DNA of 64,000 nucleotides from Flavobacterium ovatum (GCF_040703125.1 NZ_CP160035.1:868001-932000), one strand, 5' to 3'. Counted from the first letter of the stretch, positions 8,633 through 18,028 are shown. Notes: generated by a model from the sequence alone, not told the origin. Program-made: numbers and translations.

Positions 8633-9214
8633 TTAGTTGGCATCTATAAAACCCACTACTTCATAGGCTCTAGTTCCATTATCTTGTATTTTTTCGTAAA
8701 GAATATTTCCATATTCATAATAGGTTTGACCGTTGATGGTCACTTTTTCATAATCACTTGGTAATTCGTAAACGATAGTTCCAATTTCTGGGTCGACTAC
8801 TTCATATTCGTTACCAATTTGCACATAAAACATTCCTTGAGATTGAAAATAAATGTGGTTTTGATAGTTTACTTTTTTGTAATTTGGTGCTAATGTTTGG
8901 ATTCTAAATCCTACTTTGGGCATTATGTTTACATAGTGACCTTGTGAATAGGTATAGTATTTATTGTTGGAGTAATAGTAATTTTGACCGTTGTTTTTGA
9001 CGATTGTTTTGTTGGGCAAGGTACGTACGGTTACTGTTTTGCTTTTTGGAGTTTTGTACACCACTTTTGAGGTTGGCACTCGTTTGATAGACTCTTTTTT
9101 GGTCACTTGTTTCGTTACCACCTTTTTGGTAGTTTTAGTTTGTGCTGTTATTTCAGTAATTCCAGTTAAAAGAAACACTCCTAAAATTGCGATTATTTTA
9201 TAGTTATTTTTCAT
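8633..9214 (-). CDS. secreted DUF6515-like protein
   Basis: A 193-residue exported protein. Signal peptide residues 1-24 (MKNNYKIIAILGVFLLTGIT...AQ). Next comes a Lys/Thr/Val-rich linker (about 25-75) and a C-terminal part with repeated Tyr-rich strands such as GQNYYYSNNKYY, YQNHIYFQSQGMFY and GQTYYEYGNILYEK. These repeats, each with a Y-x-Y type strand, match what I know of the DUF6515 family of Bacteroidota envelope proteins. The function is unknown. It is a single-gene unit that ends at the shared terminator at 8561. Confidence 0.75.
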   Translation of the reverse strand: MKNNYKIIAILGVFLLTGITEITAQTKTTKKVVTKQVTKKESIKRVPTSKVVYKTPKSKTVTVRTLPNKTIVKNNGQNYYYSNNKYYTYSQGHYVNIMPKVGFRIQTLAPNYKKVNYQNHIYFQSQGMFYVQIGNEYEVVDPEIGTIVYELPSDYEKVTINGQTYYEYGNILYEKIQDNGTRAYEVVGFIDAN

Positions 9215-9535
9215 GATTTTTTGTTTTAAGATTTAATGCTTTTTGTTATTGTTAGGTTAAAAGTATTTCATTTGTATAAAGGATAAAAGGCAAATAGACA
9301 TATGGTCTTTTTGTACCCATGAATAGTTTGATTTTATAGATTAAAAGGTTTTGGATCTTAGATATAATTGGAATTTTTGATATACAATATTCTGTTAAAG
9401 GTCTTTTTTCCGTTTAAATGATTGATTAGGTTAGCAAAAAATCTATTTTTTATTGGTTCGAAATCAAATTGTTGTAGAATTCGGAATATAGATCTGAGGG
9501 AGTTTTGACTCTATTGTTATTCAATTTTATTTATT
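9215..9535. other. AT-rich divergent intergenic region
   Basis: The region lies between two divergently transcribed genes (ends 9214 minus, 9536 plus), so it must hold both promoters, but I see no strict TAnnTTTG element. No gene or repeat was found. Confidence 0.5.
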
Positions 9536-10366
9536 ATGAAAAGTACGTTATGTCTGGGGTTGGTTTGTTTGGTCGCTTTAAGCGGATGCCGTAATGCACA
9601 AAAAGAGGCAAGTAAGGAAAAAGAAGATGTTACTGCGGTCGTGGCACCTAATTTTCAAAACAAAGGCCATGAGCTCGTGTATAAAATGGTGCAAAAGGTA
9701 GGTGACTATAATAAATTGCTGCAAAAACAAGATGTGGTGTATACTTATACTTATCAAACGCCAGATGGTAAAACAGATTTTTCTACAGAAAAATACCTCT
9801 TTGATGGCGAATTGTCATACGGACTTTTAAAACAACATGAGCGTACCTTGCCCGAACTTGATGGAACGATTGAGCAAGGATATGATGGTGCTGAATATTG
9901 GATCAAACACAATGGTGCAGAGTTGCAAGATCCAGCGATTGTTAAAAGGGCCGTTTTTAGTCGTGCGACCAATTTTTATTGGTTTGCTATGATGCAAAAA
10001 TTACTTGATCCAGGAATAAAATATCAATACGTAGGCGAAAAAATAAGCAATGGAATTGGTTATGATGTGGTTAAAATTGATTTTGAATCCAATGATAACA
10101 AGCCAAAAGATACATACCAGCTGTACATCAATCAACAAACCAATTTGGTAGATCAATTTTTATTTACCGTTGTTGATTTTGGTAAAATAGATCCCATGTT
10201 AATGAAGTTGGAATATGAAAATGTTGAAGGGATTTTGATTCCAACAAAGCGAAAGTATAAAGCTTCCAATTGGGATGCTCTCGAGACAAAAGATCCTTGG
10301 ATATTGGTCAACTGGACTAATATTAAGTTTAATAATCAATTAACCAGGGCAGAATTCAAGAAGTAA
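9536..10366 (+). CDS. lipoprotein, DUF6503-like
   Basis: A 276-residue lipoprotein: signal with lipobox LVALSGC (Cys about residue 18), then a charged linker (EASKEKED). The remaining domain is built of antiparallel strands (VVYTYTYQTPDGKTDFSTEKYLFDG cut here into shorter motifs such as YTYTYQTPDG and STEKYLFDG; later DTYQLYINQQTNLVDQFLF). This outline fits LolA/LolB-like folds and the DUF6503 family of Bacteroidota. It is probably bound to a membrane facing the periplasm. The biochemical role is unknown. It is a single-gene unit with its own terminator. Confidence 0.75.
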   Translation: MKSTLCLGLVCLVALSGCRNAQKEASKEKEDVTAVVAPNFQNKGHELVYKMVQKVGDYNKLLQKQDVVYTYTYQTPDGKTDFSTEKYLFDGELSYGLLKQHERTLPELDGTIEQGYDGAEYWIKHNGAELQDPAIVKRAVFSRATNFYWFAMMQKLLDPGIKYQYVGEKISNGIGYDVVKIDFESNDNKPKDTYQLYINQQTNLVDQFLFTVVDFGKIDPMLMKLEYENVEGILIPTKRKYKASNWDALETKDPWILVNWTNIKFNNQLTRAEFKK

Positions 10367-10370
10367 TTCT

Positions 10371-10417
10371 ACAAAAAAACCTCCAAGTTGCGAAAAGCAG
10401 TTTTGGAGGTTTTTTGT
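10371..10417. terminator. bidirectional intrinsic terminator
   Basis: Stem AACCTCCAA (10378-10386) with TTGGAGGTT (10403-10411), with an A-run before and a T-run after. It separates two convergent genes. Confidence 0.9.
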
Positions 10418-10436
10418 AAATCCGATGAACGGTTTT

Positions 10437-11384
10437 TTATAAAGCTAAAGTTTCAATCAAAATCCAAGCATCTGGATTGTCTCTGTTGTTGATTTCTTTT
10501 TTGACTTGTTCTGCTTCTGCAAACGTTTTGTAGCTGCCGTAAATTACAGGATACAAATTGCTTTTGTTAAGTGGAATTCTTTTGGCATCAAAACCAGATT
10601 TTAGTAATCTTTTTAAAATTTTGTTGGCATTATTTTCATCTCTAAAAGCACCTGCCATCACGTGGTAGGGCATTTTAGTTTCTTTGTTTTCTTTGATTGA
10701 AAGCGTAACAGCTGGCAATGGGTTTTTGATAAAAAAAGTAGCTTCTTGAATCTTAGTTTCTACTTGTTTCTGAACCGATTTTTGTACTAGCGTTTTTTGG
10801 TTTGCCATTTCTTTCTGGTACAACGGATAACCGAGAGTTCCAGTTAATCCGAGTCCAAGAACAAATATAGCAGCATATTTCAAATAAGAACGACCATTGG
10901 TAGTTTCTGGTTCGAATACGATGACTTCTTTTTCTTCAACAGTTTCGATTTGGTTTTCAATTGCTCTTTTAATAGCAGGAGAAATAAAGGAGCTCAATCC
11001 AAAAGAACTAGTCAAATAGTTGTTTTGTTCTACAGGTTTGAAAACAAGGTTATTTTCGCTATTTAATTGAAGTTCTCCAATATCTTTCAACGAAAGTTTT
11101 CCGTTTTGTTCCAAATTATTTTTCCAATTCAAAACCGCATGTTGTATCGCACTTACGGCATAGCTATAAGAGGTTTTTTCAGCACTAGCAATGTGATTTG
11201 CTAATAGGCCATCATTAGTTTTAATGTTGGTGTTAAAAGAAACCAATTTTTTTGGAGGGAAAAACGAATGACTCGCTTCAACCCACTGAGCAGATTGAAT
11301 TTCAGTCAAAAAAGCACCGAAACCTGGTACGGTAACGCATTGGTAACGGTATAAAAGCTGGGCGATGTATTGTTCGATATTCAT
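10437..11384 (-). CDS. SPOR-domain protein with CCDC81-like HU domain
   Basis: About 315 residues. The N-terminal part (1-130) matches the CCDC81-like prokaryotic HU domain (MNIEQYIAQLLYRYQ, VTVPGFGAFLTE). A single transmembrane helix follows (about 172-194, AAIFVLGLGLTGTLGYPLY), and the last 75 residues form a SPOR peptidoglycan-binding domain (YHVMAGAFRDENNANKIL ... YPVIYGSYKTFAEAEQ). The protein thus joins a cytoplasmic HU-like domain to a periplasmic murein-binding domain, and it may act in division or chromosome-envelope linkage. I chose the ATG at 11384 over one at 11402 because a -10 element lies at 11390-11397. It is divergent from dprA. Confidence 0.88.
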   Translation of the reverse strand: MNIEQYIAQLLYRYQCVTVPGFGAFLTEIQSAQWVEASHSFFPPKKLVSFNTNIKTNDGLLANHIASAEKTSYSYAVSAIQHAVLNWKNNLEQNGKLSLKDIGELQLNSENNLVFKPVEQNNYLTSSFGLSSFISPAIKRAIENQIETVEEKEVIVFEPETTNGRSYLKYAAIFVLGLGLTGTLGYPLYQKEMANQKTLVQKSVQKQVETKIQEATFFIKNPLPAVTLSIKENKETKMPYHVMAGAFRDENNANKILKRLLKSGFDAKRIPLNKSNLYPVIYGSYKTFAEAEQVKKEINNRDNPDAWILIETLAL

Positions 11385-11389
11385 ATCTA

Positions 11390-11397
11390 CAAAGTTA
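11390..11397 (-). promoter_or_regulatory. putative -10 element of the SPOR-protein gene
   Basis: TAACTTTG on the minus strand matches TAnnTTTG. It ends only five bases before the ATG at 11384, so a transcript from here would be nearly or fully leaderless. Confidence 0.35.
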
Positions 11398-11487
11398 TAC
11401 AATGAAAATAGTTATCAAAATTTTATTCACAATTTTTATTAACAAATGCCATAAAATTTTTATACTTTTCAACCACAATCCATTAGC

Positions 11488-12588
11488 ATGACAGAACAAG
11501 AATTATTTTATCTTTTAGCCCTACAAAGAATAGAGGGAGTTGGCGATATTATGGCCAAAAAACTACTTATGCAATGCGGAACCGCCGAAGAAGTTTTTAA
11601 AACCAAGTCACAACAACTCGCTTCCATTGATGGAGTAGGGAGTCTGTTGCTCAAAAACATCAAGGACAAATCCGTTTTTGATAAAGCAACTAAAGAACTT
11701 CAATTTATTCAATCGAATAATATTAAAACCCATTATTTTCAAGAGGATAATTATCCGGAACGACTGAAACATTGTTTTGATGGGCCGGTTTTATTGTTTA
11801 GTTCCGGAAATATAGATTGGAAAACCCGAAAGATGATTAGCATTGTGGGTACGCGTCAAATTACGTCCTATGGAGCTGAATTTTGTAGAAAGTTAATCGA
11901 AGATTTGGCGCCCTTGAATCCGGTTATCGTGAGTGGTTTTGCTTATGGAGTGGATATTGTAGCACATCAATTGGCGATGGAAAATGATTTGCAAACGATA
12001 GGAGTGGTTGCGCATGGACTGAACCAAATTTACCCAAAACCGCATAAAAAATATGTGGCAAAAATGGAAGAAAATGGTGGTTTTATGACGGAGTTTTGGA
12101 GTACAACCAATCCTGATAAAGAAAATTTTGTGCGTCGCAACCGCATTGTAGCCGGAATGACTGAGGCAACAATAGTAATAGAATCTGCGGATAGAGGCGG
12201 ATCGTTGATTACGGCAAATATGGCCAATGATTACAATCGAGATGTTTTTGCTGTTCCAGGTCGCGTGACTGACAAATACAGTCAAGGATGTAATAATTTG
12301 ATTAAAACCCAAAAAGCCCATGTGCTTACTTCGGCTGCCGATTTAATATATATACTGAATTGGGATATTCAAGCAGCAACAAAATCTGTTCAAAAACAAC
12401 TTTTTGTAGAATTAGAGGCAGACGAACAAAAAGTGTATGATTATTTGCTCAAAACAGGCAAGGAATTGATGGATATTATCGCGCTGCAATGTGATTTTCC
12501 GATTTATCGAATCTCGGGTTTATTGCTTAATATGGAACTCAAAGGAGTTATTCGACCTTTACCAGGAAAATTATTTGAAGCGATTTAA
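11488..12588 (+). CDS. dprA: DNA-processing protein DprA
   Basis: A 366-residue protein that protects incoming single-stranded DNA and loads RecA during natural transformation. Helix-hairpin-helix-like segments lie at residues 8-60 (QRIEGVGDIMAKKLL). The Rossmann DprA domain follows (about 70-280) with ISIVGTRQITSYG, VSGFAYGVDIVAHQLA and VRRNRIVAGMTEATIVIES, the Gly-Arg and acidic positions typical of the family. The C-terminal winged helix is at about 300-366. Length and all motifs are normal. The gene stands alone, divergent from the SPOR gene. Confidence 0.96.
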   Translation: MTEQELFYLLALQRIEGVGDIMAKKLLMQCGTAEEVFKTKSQQLASIDGVGSLLLKNIKDKSVFDKATKELQFIQSNNIKTHYFQEDNYPERLKHCFDGPVLLFSSGNIDWKTRKMISIVGTRQITSYGAEFCRKLIEDLAPLNPVIVSGFAYGVDIVAHQLAMENDLQTIGVVAHGLNQIYPKPHKKYVAKMEENGGFMTEFWSTTNPDKENFVRRNRIVAGMTEATIVIESADRGGSLITANMANDYNRDVFAVPGRVTDKYSQGCNNLIKTQKAHVLTSAADLIYILNWDIQAATKSVQKQLFVELEADEQKVYDYLLKTGKELMDIIALQCDFPIYRISGLLLNMELKGVIRPLPGKLFEAI

Positions 12589-12721
12589 AATAGAGGTTCT
12601 TCTGGAAATATTGTGAAATTCATAAACTAATATAATTACTTTAATGATTTGTCAGTTCGAGGAGTAATTTTTATTCTAAAAAAGCAATATAAAATGACGT
12701 TATATGAATGTTAGCATTTCT

Positions 12722-12751
12722 AATTCCCCTCTTGAGAGGGGCTAGGGGTGT
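12722..12751 (+). repeat. solo GC-rich hairpin related to the DUF559-flanking repeats
   Basis: The sequence reads AATTCCCCTC, TT, GAGAGGGGCT, AGGGGTGTG: a short CCCCTC/GAGGGG stem followed by a G-rich tail. The arm at 32088-32126 has the same plan (ATTCCCCTCC, CA, GGAGGGGTG then a G-rich tail). Confidence 0.55.
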
Positions 12752-13122
12752 GTTTTTTAAGTATCTGTAAATCATTCATTTAAACTAAAACGTCATAGGT
12801 AGCGAAGTCGAGATGCGATAATGGGTCTCGACTTTGCTCGACTTGACAAAAATTAGGGACTGCTTACAATAACTCTTCTAATTTAAAATTTATTCTTTCA
12901 CACAAATATCAGTAGAACCAAAATAGATAATAGGTTTATAAAAAGCGATGGTTCATCATTAAGTTAGTGATGTGCTAATTAATTTAGCAGTCCAAAAAAA
13001 ATTCGTGTAATTTGAATCTCTAAGTTTTTTATTCGTGCTAATTTGTGTAATTCTATCTAACAAAATAGTTTAACCGAAAAGGACGAAAAGATTGATTTTA
13101 TATTGTTTATGAGAACGCAATA

Positions 13123-13172
13123 AACGCAAAGCTTTGCGAACCTTGCGTAATGCTTTGTGAACTTTGCGTTTA
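13123..13172. repeat. degenerate repeat with GCAAAG/CTTTGCG words
   Basis: Two forward words (AACGCAAAGCTTTGCGAAC and a related AATGCTTTGTGAACTTTGCG) overlap as imperfect dyads. Similar words appear near 32930-32955. The origin and any role are unknown. Confidence 0.4.
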
Positions 13173-13273
13173 AAAGTTAGCAACTCTTTGTCAAAGACCT
13201 AAGGGTACTTTCTTTAAATTCGTGGCAACTTTTTTTCTAAAGTTTGAAGTAAAGTTTTGTGTCTTTGTGGCAA

Positions 13274-13582
13274 TTAAAGCCAAATTTTATTTATTCTACA
13301 AATTTCGTGAATATAACTCTTGAGGTTTGTTATTGTGTCTTGGTAATTGGGGGATTCATAACCAAAACGGTCGTGTTCCATTTGTTCTTTTTCGAGTGCA
13401 CTGCAACCTTTCAAAACTTCTTTAATCATATCGAGCATGATTAGTTCCTTGTTGTTTTCTTTTTCGAATTTAAAATTGATAAGGTCATCTTCTAGCTTTT
13501 CGCAATAGTCTAAAAGTGCTTGAACTTCTGGTTCGTCCAGAAGTTCATGAGCATTTTTAAATATTTCGAGTTTGTTTATCAT
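13274..13582 (-). CDS. hypothetical small acidic protein
   Basis: A 102-residue cytoplasmic-looking protein without signal or membrane segment. It is mostly helical and acidic (LLDEPEVQALLDYCEKLEDDL, given here in parts: LLDEPEVQALL and YCEKLEDDLINF), ending in NLKSYIHEICRINKIWL. I recognise no domain. It lies upstream of nothing obvious, 107 bp downstream of the start of the reductase gene's 3' side, on the same strand, and could be co-transcribed with that gene. The composition looks like a real conserved protein rather than chance. Confidence 0.65.
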   Translation of the reverse strand: MINKLEIFKNAHELLDEPEVQALLDYCEKLEDDLINFKFEKENNKELIMLDMIKEVLKGCSALEKEQMEHDRFGYESPNYQDTITNLKSYIHEICRINKIWL

Positions 13583-13689
13583 GATTTAATTTCGATCGAA
13601 AAAAAGTGTTTCAGTACTGAAGTCGACACCTTCTGTTTCAAATAATCAAAGTAACTGAAAACTGAACAACTGTGACTGATTACTAATAA

Positions 13690-14742
13690 TTAAACGTCAT
13701 CATAATCAATATAGATTGTCTCAGATGTTGGATGTGCTTGACAAGTCAAAATCAATCCATCAGCAATTTCTTTGTCTGTCAAGATAGAATTTTTCTTCAT
13801 CTCGGCTGTTCCTACAGTTACTCTAGCAAGACAACTGCTGCAAATTCCGCCTTGGCAAGAATAAGGGGCGTCGATTCCTTTTTTCAAAGCAGCTTCAAGA
13901 ATGGTTTGCTTTTGTGACATTTCAAAGCTAGTTTCTTCATCATCCACCATTATAGTGATTTTTGAATGGCCTTCTAAAGATTCTGTAATCTCGATTTCTT
14001 GAGAAGAAGCTGTGAAAAGTTCAAAATGAATAGCTGAATCTTTTACATTTTTTTCTTTTAATACTCCAGATACGGTATTGATCATTTCCTCAGGACCACA
14101 TAGATAGAATTTGTCAAATGATATCTCTTTGTGTTTATTGTTTAGCGCAAAGTTGATAACTGATTTGTCAATTCGACCAAACTGAGCATTCTCAACATTG
14201 ACTTGGCTGTAGACATAATCCACAAAAAAACGGCTCACATATTGTAAATGCAAATCATGTAATTCTTGTTGAAAAATAGTTTCTTCAGGTGACTTGTTTC
14301 CGTAAACCAAAACAAAAGAACTTTTGGGTTCGCTTTTTAGTACTGATTTGATAATGGAAATAACAGGTGTGATTCCACTTCCAGATACAAAAGCTATATA
14401 GCGATTTTGTTTGTCCGCTACAGGTTCAAAAGTGAATTTTCCTTCGGGTTTTCCTACTTCAATAACATCACCAGCTTTAAGTTTGGTATTCGCAAATTGA
14501 GAAAAAGCACCATCTTTAACCGCTTTTACGGCAATACGCAATTCACCGCTTTCTGGCGAAGAACAAATAGAATAAGCTCTACGAATTTCATTTCCGTCAA
14601 GGGTTAATCTTAAATTTACATATTGTCCTGCAAGGAATGTGTAGCCTGATTTTAATTCTTCAGGAACATTAAAAAGAATAGAAACTGCACTTGCCGTTTC
14701 ACGTTTTACTTCTTTTATAATTAATTTTAAAAATGAAGGCAT
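13690..14742 (-). CDS. PaaE-like NAD(P)H-flavin-ferredoxin reductase
   Basis: A 350-residue cytoplasmic electron-transfer protein. The FAD domain (1-100) has the RAYSICSSP motif (about 55). The NAD(P) domain (about 105-240) has SGSGITPVISI and FYLCGPEEMI. The C-terminal plant-type 2Fe-2S ferredoxin domain (about 260-350) has the Cys pattern YSCQGGICSSC and LTCQA. This order is that of PaaE and related oxygenase reductases. No PaaA-D oxygenase genes are nearby, so its partner is unknown; in Bacteroidota such genes often stand alone. An upstream TATTTTTG element supports the start. Confidence 0.9.
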   Translation of the reverse strand: MPSFLKLIIKEVKRETASAVSILFNVPEELKSGYTFLAGQYVNLRLTLDGNEIRRAYSICSSPESGELRIAVKAVKDGAFSQFANTKLKAGDVIEVGKPEGKFTFEPVADKQNRYIAFVSGSGITPVISIIKSVLKSEPKSSFVLVYGNKSPEETIFQQELHDLHLQYVSRFFVDYVYSQVNVENAQFGRIDKSVINFALNNKHKEISFDKFYLCGPEEMINTVSGVLKEKNVKDSAIHFELFTASSQEIEITESLEGHSKITIMVDDEETSFEMSQKQTILEAALKKGIDAPYSCQGGICSSCLARVTVGTAEMKKNSILTDKEIADGLILTCQAHPTSETIYIDYDDV

Positions 14743-14757
14743 AGATTAATTTTTTTA

Positions 14758-14765
14758 CAAAAATA
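14758..14765 (-). promoter_or_regulatory. putative -10 element of the reductase gene
   Basis: TATTTTTG on the minus strand (TAnnTTTG consensus), 16 bp before the ATG at 14742. Confidence 0.45.
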
Positions 14766-14996
14766 GGAAACCTTGATAAATAGTACCTAATAAGCGGATT
14801 GTTTTTTGAAAAAAACCAATGAAATAATATCAAATATTGACTATTTTTAGGGAGATAGATTTTGAAAAGACTGATAAATAGATTTTTGAAAACGTTTTTA
14901 GGGCTTTAAATTTCTATATTTCAAAAAGAAACGTATTTTTACCAGTCATTATATTAAATGAGTACTTACGAAGTTAAATGATAAAAAAACATTCAA

Positions 14997-17627
14997 TTGA
15001 AAACCAATATAGTTAATTCTTCAATTTCATTAGGACTCTTCATTATTTTGGGCGCTTGTTCAACAAAAAGAGATAATCTTTTGTCAAGAAACACACATGC
15101 TTTAAGTACCAAATATAATATTTTGTACAATGGAGGAATTGGCCTTGAGAAAGGTGTCGCTGGTATTGAAGGGAATGATAAGGACAATTTCTGGAAGCGT
15201 TTGCCAATTGAAAAAATGCTGTTCAATGAAGAATTAGAGGGTGTGAAAAAACCAATAAATGCTGATTTTGAATTGGCGGAGAAGAAGGCTACCAAAGCTA
15301 TTCAGAAACATTCTATGAATATTGATGGCACAGAACGAAACTTTCAAACGGATGAAGCCTATTTGTTATTAGGGAAATCTAGATATTACGATCAACGTTT
15401 TATCCCTGCATTGGATGCATTCAACTATATTTTGTATAAATACCCAGGGAGCAGTACTATTTACGAAGCTAAAATATGGCGCGAAAAAACCAATATGCGC
15501 TTGGGTAATGACGCCTTGGTTGTTAATAATATCAAACGCCTTTTGGGTAATAGAAAACTAAAAAAACAAATTTTATCAGATGCCAATGCACTTTTGTCTG
15601 AAGCTTATTTGAATTTAGAAGAAAAAGATAGCGCTGTGGCTAAATTAGTTTTGGCTGAAAAATTCACGACCAATAATCAACAAAGAGCGCGCTATCATTT
15701 TATTTTAGGACAATTGTACGAGGAACTAAGTAGTCCTGAAAAGGCAATTGAAAGTTACGAGTCTGTAATTACAATGAATCGCAAAGCAGAGAGAAAATAT
15801 GTAATTCATGCCCAAGCTAAAAAAGCACAATTATTTGATTTTCAAAAAGGAGATAGTGTTGTTTTCTTAAAAAGATTTGATAAACTATTAAAAGACAGAG
15901 AAAATCGTCCGTTTTTAGATGTGTTAAATCATCAAATGGGCCTTTTTTATGATAAGCAAGACAAACAAAAAGAAGCTTTACATTATTACAATACGTCGAT
16001 AAAAAAAGCCAAAGCTGATCAATATTTGGTTGCATCTAATTATAGAAATATTGCCAACATGTATTTTCGAAAAGCAAAATATCCAATTGCTGCCAAATAT
16101 TACGATAGTACTTTAATTAAATTGAATGATAAAAACAGAGAGTTCATTCATATTACCAAAGTTCGAAAAGATTTAGATGATGTAATTCTTTATGAAGGAA
16201 TTGCAACAAGAAATGATAGTATTATCAAAGTTTTTTCGATGTCGAAACCTGAGAGAATCACTTATTTTGAAAATTATATTACCGAGTTAAAAAAAGAAGA
16301 TGAGAAAAAAAGAATCTTAGCTGAAAAGGAATTACAGATTCAAAAAAACATCGAAAATAATAGCAAATCAATTACAGACGGTAATGCAGTTTCTGCCCAA
16401 AATACAGGGTTGCCAAAACCAAGAGCAGCAGCTTTACCACCTTCACTTGGTGGAATTAATCAAAACACGGCTATTTTTTATTTTTATAATCCAACCTTAG
16501 TTTCTTTTGGGAAAATAAGTTTTAAAAACAATTGGGGTAACCGTTCTTCAAATGGAAACTGGCGTATGGGAGCCGCTACTAATGGACAATTTTCTGCGAC
16601 TGATGCTACCGTGAATGAAATCGAAGAGGACGTTGAAGAGAAAAACAAAAAAGAAATAGAAGTAATTGCGGAATACACTACGGATTTTTATTTGAATCAA
16701 CTGCCTTCTGATCCAAAAGTAAAAGATAGTATTTATAAAGAACGCAATGTTGCCTATTATCAATTAGGAGTTATTTATAAAGAAAAATTCAAAGAATATC
16801 AGCTTGCAACAACAAAACTGGAACAATTATTACGTCAGAATCCAGAAGAAAAGTTGGTTTTGCCTACTTTGTATAATTTGTACAAAATCTATCAAATTAC
16901 GAATAGCGGAAAAGCAGCAGAGGTTAAAAATGCGATTTTGACTCAGTTTCCAGATTCTAGATATGCACAAATTATTAGTAATTCAAAATTAGATAGCGCT
17001 GATAAGAATTCACCTGAAAATGTTTATGACGAAGTATATGCTTTGTACGATGACGAGAAGTTTGACGAGGTACTTGAAAAAACAGATGTCTTAATCAATC
17101 AATTTGCAGGTGACGAAATTGTATCCAAATTAGAGTTTTTGAGGGCTAATGCTATTGGGAAATTAAGAGGGTTATCGGCTTATAAAAAAGCGATACAGTA
17201 TGTGGCGGATAATTATCCAAATACTGAAGAAGGTAAGCAATCGATGGTAATTGTTAGTACTCAAATTCCTGCTATGGAGAATATGAATTTTAATACAGCC
17301 GAATCTAATAACTGGAAAATTTTGTATAAATTTTCTAAAACGGAGGACGTTAAGTTAAAATCAATTGAAAGCAAAGTGAAGAAATTTATAGCTAGTGAAA
17401 ACATTCAAAAATTAGTATATCATTTTGAAAATTATAAAGAAAAAGAACGCTTTTTAGTCATTCAAGGAGCACAATCTGAAGAATATGCTAAGAATGTGAG
17501 TACCCTTTTAAAAGATAATAAAGAATATAAAATTGAAGAACCTGCCATTGTATTGTCTAATGAAAACTATAAAATAGTTCAAATTAAAAAGAATTTGGAA
17601 GATTATTTAGCTTCAAAAAAACAATAA
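14997..17627 (+). CDS. sprE: SprE/PorW lipoprotein of gliding motility and type IX secretion
   Basis: An 876-residue TPR lipoprotein needed in gliding Bacteroidota for type IX secretion and cell-surface adhesin movement. It has a signal with lipobox ILGAC (Cys about 21), then CSTKRDNLLSRNTHALSTK, a block typical of SprE/PorW. TPR arrays span roughly 100-420 (YLLLGKSRYYDQRFIPALDAF, shortened here to YLLLGKSRYYDQ; YHFILGQLYEEL). A linker at about 430-560 is followed by more TPRs to 790, and a C-terminal domain ends the protein. The only in-frame start is TTG at 14997, directly after a stop; an ATG at 14978 is out of frame by one base across an A7 run. bactofilin and atpZ follow at 2 bp, then overlapping. 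Confidence 0.88.
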   Translation: MKTNIVNSSISLGLFIILGACSTKRDNLLSRNTHALSTKYNILYNGGIGLEKGVAGIEGNDKDNFWKRLPIEKMLFNEELEGVKKPINADFELAEKKATKAIQKHSMNIDGTERNFQTDEAYLLLGKSRYYDQRFIPALDAFNYILYKYPGSSTIYEAKIWREKTNMRLGNDALVVNNIKRLLGNRKLKKQILSDANALLSEAYLNLEEKDSAVAKLVLAEKFTTNNQQRARYHFILGQLYEELSSPEKAIESYESVITMNRKAERKYVIHAQAKKAQLFDFQKGDSVVFLKRFDKLLKDRENRPFLDVLNHQMGLFYDKQDKQKEALHYYNTSIKKAKADQYLVASNYRNIANMYFRKAKYPIAAKYYDSTLIKLNDKNREFIHITKVRKDLDDVILYEGIATRNDSIIKVFSMSKPERITYFENYITELKKEDEKKRILAEKELQIQKNIENNSKSITDGNAVSAQNTGLPKPRAAALPPSLGGINQNTAIFYFYNPTLVSFGKISFKNNWGNRSSNGNWRMGAATNGQFSATDATVNEIEEDVEEKNKKEIEVIAEYTTDFYLNQLPSDPKVKDSIYKERNVAYYQLGVIYKEKFKEYQLATTKLEQLLRQNPEEKLVLPTLYNLYKIYQITNSGKAAEVKNAILTQFPDSRYAQIISNSKLDSADKNSPENVYDEVYALYDDEKFDEVLEKTDVLINQFAGDEIVSKLEFLRANAIGKLRGLSAYKKAIQYVADNYPNTEEGKQSMVIVSTQIPAMENMNFNTAESNNWKILYKFSKTEDVKLKSIESKVKKFIASENIQKLVYHFENYKEKERFLVIQGAQSEEYAKNVSTLLKDNKEYKIEEPAIVLSNENYKIVQIKKNLEDYLASKKQ

Positions 17628-17629
17628 AT

Positions 17630-18028
17630 ATGTTTGATAAAAAAACAAAATCCTATACCGATCTTTTAGGTAAAACAAATAGAATTGTTGAAGGAACAGT
17701 CATCAATGGAGATATAATTTCTCAGGCTGATTTTAGATTGGACGGAGAACTAATCGGGAATTTTCAATCGACGGGTAAACTTGTTATTGGACCGTCAGGG
17801 AGTGTTACCGGTGATGTTATCTGTAAAAACGCGGATATTGAAGGACGTTTCAATGGGAAGATTCAGGTAGCCGAAATTTTAAATGTGAAATCTAAAGCCA
17901 GTATTCACGGAGAAGTTACAGTAGGTAAATTATCTGTAGAACCTGGGGCCGAATTTAGTGCTTCTTGTATAATGAAAGACAATAAAAAACTCTTGCTTAC
18001 TGATGGAAAAGAAACCCCAAAAAAATAA
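17630..18028 (+). CDS. bactofilin (polymer-forming cytoskeletal protein)
   Basis: A 132-residue protein expected to polymerise without nucleotide into filaments at the membrane. A short disordered N-terminus is followed by a right-handed beta-helix (about 20-112) of repeating hydrophobic strands: RIVEGTVINGDIIS, ADFRLDGELIGNF, GPSGSVTGDVICK and SKASIHGEVTVGKL. The C-terminal tail is short and Lys-rich. It starts 2 bp after sprE and overlaps atpZ by 26 bp, so the three are very likely one transcript. Confidence 0.92.
   Translation: MFDKKTKSYTDLLGKTNRIVEGTVINGDIISQADFRLDGELIGNFQSTGKLVIGPSGSVTGDVICKNADIEGRFNGKIQVAEILNVKSKASIHGEVTVGKLSVEPGAEFSASCIMKDNKKLLLTDGKETPKK

Larger units (their letters stand above)
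12589..13273. other. repeat-bearing non-coding stretch (685 bp)
   Basis: No gene is supported. It contains a GC-rich hairpin (12722-12751), a dyad with CGAAGTCGAGA...TCTCGACTTTGCTCG near 12800-12842, and degenerate tandem-like words around GCAAAGCTTTGCG (13123-13172). All are of types common between Flavobacterium genes. Confidence 0.55.

Noticed and set aside
13690..14742. Part of a phenylacetate (paa) operon
   Set aside because: The protein has PaaE architecture, but no other paa gene is near, so the pathway assignment is not supported.
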